This document shows, piece after piece, positions 51,801 through 63,800 of a stretch of DNA of 64,000 nucleotides. The number at the start of each line of letters is the position of its first letter. The first letter of the stretch is position 1. The DNA is from Glandiceps talaboti. Taxonomy: Eukaryota; Hemichordata; Enteropneusta; Spengelidae. Where the stretch lies: positions 7,835,361 to 7,899,360 of the forward strand of contig NC_135564.1 in assembly GCF_964340395.1 (NCBI RefSeq), in the 5' to 3' direction. Position numbers and translations under genes: made by a program. The notes beneath the pieces are model-generated. The model worked only from the letters and a program-made list of their open reading frames with translations, did not search any database and was not told where the DNA came from.

Positions 51801-54800
51801 CAGTCAACCCAGCAATTGAGAGTTTAGTGTGTTGGTCACATTGAAGTCTAAGCAGAAATTGAAATGACAAAATTACTATCAGTATTTAATACAACAGTAA
51901 CAATTCTCCATATATACAAATTATGCATTTGTGTTCATAAATTTTGAAATCTTTGAAAGAAGATATCGGAGTTAGAAAATTTGTAGTTCATGAGAAAGTT
52001 TGAAACCATTCAACAGTTTTGTTAATAACAAGACCTACTAGACTTGATTTACACTGGACAGAGTATTTCATGATAAGCCATATAAAGTTTTGTTATGTCA
52101 AATATGTTGGTAAATCATATACACTTGAAGGAAGTGGCATGCATACACTTGGCATACCAAAACACTGCCTAACTTCTACTTCAGCAGAGTAGGGGGTGTG
52201 TTCAAAAAAAATTCTCCTTTAGATAAGTTGATATGTGGTTTTGCAAATTACAGTGTAATCATATGTTGTGAGCAGTATAGCAGTCTGTTGATGTCATGGC
52301 CTCAATTGTGTAGTACTGCTAGTAGTCTGTTGATGTCAATAACCATTTCTGCACGTCAGTTTGTCTCTTACACGGACTGAAATCGCTAAGTACAATAAAG
52401 TTGTTAGATTAGTGCATTGAAAGTCTCATAAGTACCTGCTTATATTCAGACTGAATTTCTGTTCACTTATAGCAGTTTCTATAGTCACCAGTGGAAATGT
52501 CAATTGGCATCTTAGAATATAGTCTTTTTAAAGCTTTTGTACAGTCGCAGCCAAATGATGTGTCATTATAAATTTGTCGGTAGACACAGGATACAAATGT
52601 AATTCATAATGACTGATACTCGTAGTGAATTTTAAAGACCAGGGTTTCAATACCAGGTTTTTGCATCAATGTTATTTTATCAGTGCAGCCAGGAAGGATT
52701 ACATAGAATTATTCCTTTGTTTGGGACCGACTTTTGTGCTATAGCACTGCCATGCAACTATTTTTCATGTCTTAACTGCGCTGTAAATTCTGTGTCTTGT
52801 ATTTTGTAAAATGTTCCAGACAGACCCTGAATTCAGTGAACCTAATGTGGTGTCTTGAATTCAAGTCTCTGTACTTGATATACTATGGGTGAGTTCAGGA
52901 TAAAAACTGTTTGCAATCCGTTAGCTAGATTGTCCACAACACTGGAGTTGTGACTGTGTGAACTCTTGTCTACTATGAGAGCTAGCACAGTCACAGCTCC
53001 ACCACCTAGGACATTCTAGTTAATAACCAATTGCAAACCTTGAACTCACCCAGTATGTATGAACATTGACAAGTAAAAGTATCCCCGAATTATGAAACAG
53101 TTTTATACCGAAGATTTAATTCATATTTTAAAGAAGTAAGCTGTCGTAAATTTTAGTGACTTTTGAGCAGTGTCACAGACAAAGACAATTTGACGCGGCA
53201 CTGACGCACACAATTTCTAATGGTGTACTGAATTTGGTGTTCACCTATCTCTTACTACTCACAAGTAAATCCCAGTTTTTATCATTTTGATTCACAACAA
53301 CAAAATTTGGCTATCATTAGAGGGCACACTGCTTTGGAGATGTGACGTATGAAATAAAATGTGCATTCAAAAATGCTAATTATGTTTTTTTTTTGTACCA
53401 CTACAAACCAGTGGCCAACACTCTGTACAGTGAAAGTAAACTAAATATTGAAATTACACTTGGTATAGTCAGGATTCACATTTCAAAAATCACATAATGC
53501 TATTTATATCTTCAGAGAAAAGCATGTTACATCTAAAATTGAAATTGTCCTAATTAACAGCAGTTATGCACTCTAATACAAAGGTGACAGGGGAGAAGTT
53601 ATTTTGTAATTTTCTGTAGCACCGTGTGATAATGGTGAAAATTATGTTTTCATTCACAGCACCTTAGGAACACTGGACCCAACCTCCTTTAATACCTATA
53701 ATTGCTTCTTATCATATACATATATAGCCAGGCAGAAAATTTGCGTTATTTGATTTGATATATTAAAATGATCCCCTAGAAGAGTGAAAGACGTTCCAAG
53801 CAAAGTTCTCTTTTGAACAGTTGTATGACTCTTGTTAGTGTATAAATATATAAATCCAAGCAGTCTTCTTAGTGCAGAGCAAATCAAAATGTTGCATTCT
53901 TTGAAAATTTAGTCACGTAGTGTTCTATTAAAGTGACTTTATTTAACTGTCTAAATCAAATATATCATACACAACCACCAAGCATGCTAGTACCTGTGTA
54001 TGTAAATTTAGTTCATGAAATCGGCAGAACAATTCAACCACCAAGCATGCTAGTACGTGTGTATCTAAATTTAGTTCATGAAATCGGCAGAACGGCGTCA
54101 ATTGTTCATCAATCCAGCAGTTAATGAGCACACAAAAACAGCTTGAATCTTTAGTCTTGAATTATGTATTAATTCTAAAACATTTCCAGTGCAAAAAGTA
54201 CTTTAACTTGCAGAGTCACAAAATATATTCTCAAAACATTTTCAACCGAAATGTCATGTTTCATCGTTTGCTCGTGTTTGAAAACAAGGTTGGCGTTGAA
54301 ATTAGGTTTGAGCCATCCAGGTAAACCCCTAGGGAGATCTCACTGCATGTAAAATAGAGTGGGATTTTATTTTTTTTAAAATTATCATCACACACTATAA
54401 TAAGACTTTATCTGTCATGACACATGAAATATGAGTTAGTGTCACGCATCAAAACACAACTAAGCGTACAATGCCAGCATCGACGCAAATAATAGTTATT
54501 TGTAAAGGTCCCTTCAGAAATGATTATACACAAGTGATGGGTGGATATGTGGTGTGTAGGAAACTGAACATTTATTAAATAAATGCAAAATGACAGAATT
54601 ACAGAGTTTCAATTTCAGTTTAATATTCAGATATTTAAGATTATTACATTTCATGTTTTATTGACCATTTGAGATCATTTATGAAATTATAATATTTAGC
54701 CATATATACAAAATGTGATCTCTGAACATTTAACTTCCATATTTGTCAAAAACAGCAACTGTAAATAGAATATTGAAAGGTCAACAATTTACAAGAAATT

Positions 54801-57800
54801 TATTCTAGTTCTAATTTTTTAATAATTAATAAAATACTAGTCAAAAATATTTCTTTCGCCTGCTGAGAGTAATTTTCATATCGGAGTCAATATCTGCTGT
54901 TGTTAATAAATACTTTTAATGATGGCTCGATTTCGTAAAAATACATTTCATAACTAAAAGTCAAAAACTAAAATTACATTTAAACAAAATCTTATGACCA
55001 GTACATAGATTTCATGACGTTTACTGAAATGATTGACAATGAATATTTAAGTAGGTTTCTCTATCTTAAATTTGAGGACAATTGTGTTGTCATGACAACA
55101 GAGTATAAATAGTTACAGCCATTCATTTAACAAACAAAAAGGTAATTCAACGTTTTCAATATGCTCATGGGCATTTCAATATTGCAACCTTTCATATTTT
55201 AATATAAGATATTGATAAAGAAAATGATGTTTAATAATGAACTCTAACGAATATCTTGTTTTGCACAGTGTAGCGTGTACTAAAAGTAAATGTATTGTAT
55301 TGTCCACATGAAATGAGATTAGTGGAAGAACCTATCTCATGTTTTCATCAGCATTCCTACATATATTGAAAATGATAACATTATATTATCAATGAATATA
55401 TAGAGCTATATTAACTTCAGACATTCTCGCTGGTAGATTTTGAGTATTGCTTGTGCAGAGGATGTGGTCGAACTTCACCAACACGAAGCTACATGTACAC
55501 ATGTATGCTCTATGTTGATATGCCACTGCAGGGCTCAAAATTAACAGTAGTCCCATGCCCACAAACTACCAATTCTGGTCATGGGGCTACCATAGTTTGC
55601 AGCTGAGTGATAGCCCAACTCAGGCTACTACTGATAATGTGATGAGGATGTAACATTTATGGGCATGAAAGTATTTTAATAATACACATTTTTCCAATAG
55701 AGGAAATCTGTTTTCAGTTTAGAAATATCGGACTACAGGTCACAATCCTTGGGCTACCAATTCTGAAACTGGTAGCCCACTAGGACTATCAGAGGAAAAA
55801 GTTAATTTCAAACCCTGCACTGATACATAACTATTTCTTGTGACACACCAAAATTTGATGTTCCTTTATCCCTTACTACATGTACATGTACATGTAGACT
55901 TGGCCATCTGGCCCAATGTACTGGTTTGACATACATTGTTCTTGCACACAACATGGTCAAACCAAATATCAAGCCAGGTATATTCTTGTACTTGTAACCA
56001 AATTATTTGGGCTACAAATTGTAAAGGGGCTCACTCATATTTTGATGTGATGTATATACATGTTTACATGTATAGATAATATAGACCATATGTTATGCCA
56101 TAATACATGATGGTAGAATTGTAAGGTCATGATTCACTCTATTGTTATGCTAAATACCTCATCAGGTGATATGACCTGTACAATGGAATGGAAACAGTTC
56201 ACCTGCTTCCATGTATAAAGTGACATCAAGACAAACAAGTAGTGCCTTGGGGCTTCATCCGAGTTAATTTACATAAATTTACATATTAACGTTCCAGACT
56301 GGAATTCACATGCATACAAACATGGATATTTCAACTATTAGTATGCATTTATGGCTTCCTATGTTATTTAGGATGCTTCCCTTTATTGCCAAAATTGAGC
56401 TATCAAGGATTTCAAAGTTCTGTATCGTAATTTGTACATTTTGTATATGGTAATTTTACCTGCATATTTACTGACAGACGTAATCAAATTATAAAACTGA
56501 TTGTTACAGACACAACATGCTATCTGCATGTCTGAATGTATGCATTGTTAAAATGTGGGCATTATACACCCACACTGTATCAGTGTATGTATGGTACTGC
56601 CGTTTATCACGTCAGCATTAATTAACATAGACATTTGTAAACTATTGAACCACTATCAATCTTTGAAATTATGTGAAATCAACACTAGAGCGTGCCACAC
56701 CTGTGGATTTGTCTTTTGCAGAATTTCAACATGCCATGCGGGTAGTGTTTCAATAGATCAAATTTCAGTTATCGCTCAGCTACATTTTGTACCTCTACAG
56801 ATGAGGTGAGCTTTCATGATCACAGTAGAAGTTCTTATCTTAAAATATCAACTCTTATATATTGTTCAAAAAGGGGAATTTATATTCGTGCATTCAGTAT
56901 GTTACAAGTATCTGTTGTACTTAAATATATTTCATTTGCTGGTCATAATTCATACTTGAATGTAAATTACATTTTGTAGGCCATTCATGTCATACAATTG
57001 ATGCTAACAGTGTTAGATAATGTAAATTTCATGTGTGAGTGACAATACATTGCCCTCTGACCTCATTGAAAAGATGTCATAAATGCAATATCATTATATT
57101 AAGAGAATACATATAGTGAAATTTGATTTGTAATGATAGCTATTTTATCTTGATTTACTAAAGGGAAGAATGATTGTACAGTAACGTTCAAAGTCACTAT
57201 AATGAAATATAAACATGCATTTTGGTTCGTTTTTTATGCATCAAGACTTTCAAACTCCCTCACATAATTATGTCTTCAATTATCCTTCTCAGTTACCTTT
57301 GTAGCTATACAGAATTTGAGCCTACACAAGCAGAAATTGAGTGTATTCAAGTCTGTTAACCATTCTAGAAGTATAAAGGCACAGCTATACATCACTTATA
57401 ATTTGAATTTCCCTTAGATGAGATGGCATTGAAATGATAATGGAAAGATGCTGCGGAAATGTGTGTCTTGTCTAGGTCAATAGATATAATTTTTTGCTAC
57501 ATCCGTTGTAGTCATTGAATATCATATTTTATGAGGTATTGGACGATAAGTTATGGAGATTAGAAAGATTAGTACAATTGTCCTAAATTGCAGGCTCACA
57601 AATAGGGTTGCATATGGGTTGAACTTCAGCCCAGTGTACTACAGTGTATGTACTTGTTCAGTTTGGTCCTGAATAAAAGATAACAAAATGGCAATCTTAT
57701 ATAAAAGAATGAAGTTGAACGGTATTTGTCCTTGTAATATAGTGTAATTTTGAACATTTGCTTTTCTGAATTGTGTATTTCAATCTACAGCATCATTACA

Positions 57801-60800
57801 TTGGATGTTTTAAAAACAACAACTTATGGAGACAATAGTCGGCCATATTTGATTACCCAGAGTTCTTTACAATGTCAAAGGTTACAGTATGATAGAAACC
57901 TTGGTAGTCAATTCATAGTCTTGTTCAAATGTACAAAATCATTCAATTTCTAGAAACTTGAAGTAATCAACAATATAAAATTCAATTTGATAGTGCTTTC
58001 CACGTTTTATGCAAGTACTGCTTCATGGACCTTTATAGTACATGTAGCTGAAAGAATTATTTATGAAAAAGAAAAAAATGAACATTTGTAATTCCAAGTA
58101 CTGTCTTTAGAGTAGCTTTTAAGAACCATTGAAGAAATCCAATATGGCTACCAAACTGTCAGTGCCTGTTGCCAACTCTGATGTTTTACTGCAAATGTAG
58201 TGCAAGGTTTTTTGTAATCCCTGAGTTCGGGGAAAATACCCTGAAATACTTTTAATTTTAAAGAATTTCAGCTGAGGTGTGAAACGATTCAAAGATTGGA
58301 GATTCACTGCTGATACACAGAAGTACTAAATTGCTGTGTTTCTTCAAACTTGACATTGAACATCAAAGGTCAGATAAAAGTGTAAACTAGACGTATTAAA
58401 AATGAAAGAAAGAATAACATTTTTTGTTTTCATTTTCTTCTTCCTTGTAGATGATGAAGTGTGTGGCGGTTCACCACTTGGTATGGAAGCAGGGTCTATA
58501 ACAAATGGACAGATCACAGCAAGTAGTGTTTTCAATGTTAGAACAGAACCATACTACGCAAGGCTACACAGGGGTGAAGGTGAGAATAAAAGTGGATTTA
58601 TTTATTCATCTTAGCCTCATTCTAATAGTTTGCCAGATATTTGTACATGCTCTAAATTTCTACCAATGCCATAATTATATTAAGAATGTTATCCCTACAA
58701 CACTTGGTGTTTTACAAATTGTTCTATCTAGAACAACATCTGTTTCCTATATCATGTTGTGGTATAGTAAATCTAGTAAAATTTGGATAACCTTGTTTCA
58801 TGCTGTGACGTGGAATTCATATTTGATTATTATGTTCTATTTCATTACCATCTTGTTTGTTGCCTTTGGTGTTGTCATGACCTTGAGAAATACTATAGTG
58901 TACATGTACTGCAATTCTCTGTATATGAACTAGGATATTATTGCCTGGGTGCATCATGAAAATAACAAACACTCATTTTCTTGGTTGACACCATAACTTC
59001 CACTCCACACACTTCACATTCATTGCTATAGGTGCATGTGAGAATAAGTCGACCTTCTTGTTCTATTTTGACCCTCTGTGAGGAAAAATGCCATTGCAGG
59101 TACTGAGAATTTGAGCAGCGTGCAGTTACATTTGCGTATTGTGTTTGCTGCTATATAGGTGTTGCTGTGACACTGAAATGTCATAAATTGCTGCGATTTG
59201 AGCAGTGTGCAGCTACATCATGTTGCTGTTGTGTTGCTGTTACACTGAAATGTGATACATTGTGTAGTATGCTACGACTTGAGCAGTGTGCAGCTAATCT
59301 TGTTTCTGTTGTACATGTAGGTGTTTGCTGTGACATCGTGAAATGTGGTACATAGAATTCTGAAATTTGAGCACAGCTAGATCTTGTTTGTTGCTCTTGG
59401 TGTTACCGTGACCATGTGAAATGTCATGTAGTGTTGTGATATAGCTGTGTGTAGTCAAGCAAGGCCAATCATTAATCTTCAGTTCATAACAGCAATGATT
59501 TAACCTACATACACATATACAGTTCACTTTCAACTGAATTTCCCACATAACCTGTTGACATGAAGTGTGTCTTGCTAGCAATCTGGATCTATACTCCTTG
59601 AAAACTTTTGATTTAATTGCTATGGCAAATGAAAATTAATAGATACATGCATGTACACATTTACTGTTCTCCCCATCTTTGAATAAGACACACAGCGAAA
59701 GTGCATTTCATCTTAGCCAATTGTTCAATTCAGTGTTTTTATCAAATTGAATGTTATCAGAACTAGCGTGGAGTCAAGTTTTGTGGATTTTTGCTATCGT
59801 CTCCCATCACGCCTAGTATAATTCTAATAGTTGTGGTATCAAACCTAAAATTAGACACAGTGATATCCCATGGTAATCTACTTACATATGTAAGATATGG
59901 TAATCTACTTACGTACGTACGATATGGTAATCTACGGTACCTACGTACGTACGATATGGTAATCAAGTTTACATGGTACTGTTCCAATTTCCTTGTTGTT
60001 CTTATCATGTGGTGACCGCTATTAACATCATCTGATAGCAGTAAATTAAAAAAACAAATAAGAATTTTCACCGGTTTTCTGGGCAATGCTTCATTGAAAG
60101 TGATTATATTTTTGAAAAGTAGTAGTGTTATTCCAGACATGATGGGAAGAGGCGATAACCGAAATCCTCACACGTCTTGACTTTTGGCTATATCAGAACA
60201 GACGTTGTTGTCGGAATAAGGTAATATTGGTGAGAGTGAGACTTCCTTGTCTTGAAAGAATACATGAATAGACCTGATAATTGAAGTCAATCTAGTCCCT
60301 CTGAGCCCATGTTTTGTATACATTATATTAGCCCCAATTTGTTTAGTTTATTACATTCCCACAACTTACATGTAATTGTGGTTATCAGTTGTATGTAGAA
60401 ATGAGTCATGCTGGTTTATCAAATCATGATATAATTACACCCCCATGTTTTTTGATAACTAGTAATTTGGTATTAAACCTGACCACGATGTCGTGCTGAG
60501 TAATAATGTGTTGATGTTTTATTGCCAACATTCCAATACTACAGTTTATGGTGTCACTTTATAAACCAATATTGCACTCAATAAAAAACAGGACTGCTCT
60601 AACTCAAGGACAACGTTTGTCCAAATAGTCTGCATTCTTCTAACCAGTGGCAGTTATGGTCAACTTGAAAACACTTGAGATGGTGATTAGAGGCTGATAA
60701 AGTTAAAAGAGGAAATTGTGCTGCCTGTGAAATGTCAAAATGAAAAGGAAAAAAGATGTATACACCACAGTAACATGTACAGTGTATATGTACATATCAC

Positions 60801-63800
60801 ACACACACACACATACATACATACATACATACATACATACATACATACATACATACATACATACATACATACATACATACATACATACATACATACATAC
60901 AGAACGTACGTACAACGTACGTACATACACCACATACACACACACACATACATACCATACATACACACATACACACATGCATACATGTGTTTATATTTAC
61001 CTGTTTGAATGCTTTAACTGTTTAAATCAAGAGTTCCCCTCCCCCTCCCCCTCCCCCTCCCCCTCCCCCTCCCCCATGAACATGTGAATAGATAAAGCAA
61101 TAATTGCTAATAATATACCAAATTACAGTCATTAAAAATACTGCCTACATCACCCTTGATATTAATGTCCAAGAATATAATAAAATCTGGGCCTGTACAT
61201 GTACTGATGTAGAATTTTTGTATGACCTTTGACTTGTGACCTTTAACTCTGACCTACTGGTTATATTCATTGTTTATTCCAGGTTTAAAGTGAAATAAAC
61301 AAAAAATTGCTAATTTTCCATTCTTGCTAATTGACAACAACATCCTAGATATTGGCGTCAGTGAACATTTAATACTGTGAACATAATATGTAAAATATGC
61401 ATGTACGAGTAACCTTTGACCTCAGAATATATATAAAAGCAAACATGAGTCAAATTGAATGAATAGCATGGAAGAATATGTCAAAATATGGAACACAAAA
61501 TAAAAATATCGTGGCCACAGCTGCTGAACAGTTGTGGTTGATATATGACATCATATGGTTGAGTGGGTGTGTCTTGATATCAACATGAAAGTTTATATAC
61601 TGACTCACTGTTGTTGTCCAAGCCACACTTTATTTATATATAGATCAAATAGTTAGTAAAATACTTGGTGGTCATAACCACATATTAATAGGGTGTACGT
61701 GCCAACCTGTGAGTGTTCAGTGATAAAATGTTTTTTGTTTAGGTTAGGGAACCCTTGTACATGTAGTAGAAAGGGTGAAATCTGGTAAAAATGACATATT
61801 TTCCCATCCCGTAATTTTCTTATCTGAAAGCTTTTAAAGTGGCTTAGGAAATCAGATGAACTTTACCTAGAACACTACTGTAATATCATAGTATCATATA
61901 ATATGTCGACATTGTATTTGTAATTTTGGATTTATTGTAGATCGTTGTAGCTCCCCCCCCCCCCCCCCATTATATCCATGATAGGTACCCAGTTAAATAC
62001 TTCATATATGGGTGGTGTATTTTGTAAAATGTATACATACCAGCAATTGAATGCAGTATGTTTTCCAAACATTTCATATTTTGATGTGTCATATTGACTC
62101 TCTGTAGAAAATGTATTCCCCACCCTTATGTGTAGACTAAATACGCAATGACATATTTAAAACTGCTCTACTTGTAACTGGAGTATTATTTTGTCAATCA
62201 GCCAACTAATAATGTATTCATTGAAATTTGTTATGATGCCAGTAATTTAGATATTGTTTTATGTTATTTAGGGATTGGTTGTATCAATAAGTTGTACAGT
62301 AACATGTTGAAATTGTGACTTGCATTAGTGCAGACCCCAAAAATCAATGTGATTGAATTTATTGTACCAACCATGTCATGTGTGACAGCTGCATACATGT
62401 GAGTCAGTGTAGATTCAGGGTGTACAGTATTATGAGAAACTCAGTAACATGTATAACGTAGGGGAATGGGTGTGACATGCATACAGTTCCCTTCAGTATT
62501 TGCAATAGTTGTGAGTTATGATAAATGGAGTAAACACTAAAACCATGATAAATTTCAAGATGTCATCTACCCAAATAAAAATATTAAATAAATATGCTGC
62601 GAGAAAACAACAAGTATGGCTTTGATATATATTGTGTTTTGTAACTCATGGATTTTTTGTGTTCAATTTCAGGAGACGGAGGGTGGACAGCTTCAACTCA
62701 AGATAATAATCAGTACCTGACCATCGACTTAGCAGTACAAACAGAGATCACTGCCGTGGCAACACAGGGAAGACAAGGAAGTGAGGAGTGGGTGACACAA
62801 TACACACTACAGTATAGTGATGATGGAGAACGGTGGTTGGACTACACAGAACGTGGAAGTAAAAAGGTAGGAATGTAGAAGTGGTGGTGTTGAAAATGAC
62901 ATGAAATTTGAAATTTCAGAGTCCATATTTGCATAATACAGCGAAATGATCTACAGAGTCAAATGACAAATTTGGATCCAAACAAAAGAAAATTCTGATA
63001 TTGTCATTGAGGGCGCATGTTATTCTAAAAAGTAATCTTCTACTCATATCATGCTTTAAGCTTTGAAATGTGTAGTATAACAAAATGCTTCTATTTTTGC
63101 ACAAAAGTGAGTTAATATTTATCAAGAAAAAGATGGAAATTAAATTTGGTATTCTTTGTTGAAGGCGAATAACTCCTGATATAAATTTTTTTTAAATCTT
63201 ATTTTAAAAAATGAGTGGTATTGCTTTTACTTTCAGACATTTGATGGGAATACAGATGCTGAAACAGTAGTAAAACATGAACTAAGTGATGAGATTATTG
63301 CCAGGTATATCCGTTTCAATCCTAAAGGATTTAATAAACAGATGTCAATGAGAGTAGAAGCATATGGATGCATTCATGGTAAGTTCCAAATAAATGTACA
63401 TAATGGTGACCCTGATTGTTTTTATGTTTCTCATTACGTTGTCATGGCAACTATGAGTCGGTCGGTCGATATTTAAAAAAAAAAGTAAAAAAAATTAAAA
63501 ATCATCTTCATGTTTCTCAGCCTCTCCTTTTCCTCCTCTCTATCTTCCTTTTCTTGGATGTACAGTTACACTCATGATAAGTTTGTATGTGTACAAAAAG
63601 TACTTCATGCCACACATGTATACTGGAGGAGCTGACACAGGAAGTACATAATTAATTCACCAATGTTGTATTTATTTCCATGGTTACAGATGCTGACACT
63701 GCTACCTTTGATGGCAATAGTTATGTCATCTTTGATGTGAGTCCATCGAATCAACATCTAGCGATAGAAAACAACGAAATCAAGTTCCGTCTTAAAACTA

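Larger units (their letters stand above)
29217..58450 (+). other. First intron of the CNTNAP-like gene (29.2 kb)
   Basis: No exon chain is supported on either strand; all open frames are short and motif-free. The intron holds the inverted-repeat elements, minisatellites and SINE listed separately. It also has a G-run at 33432-33449, a C-run at 42602-42616, and many copies of the palindromic octamer TACATGTA. Confidence 0.7.
58580..62672 (+). other. Second intron of the CNTNAP-like gene (4.1 kb)
   Basis: No exon seen. It contains the tandem arrays at 58830, 59868, 60798 and 61035 and a C-run at 61952-61968. A 142-codon open frame at 58505-58933 is read-through of exon 2 in another frame. Confidence 0.7.

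Noticed and set aside
58505-58933. 142-codon membrane-like open frame
   Set aside because: It begins inside CNTNAP-like exon 2 in the wrong frame and runs through the intron; its hydrophobicity reflects T-rich intron sequence.
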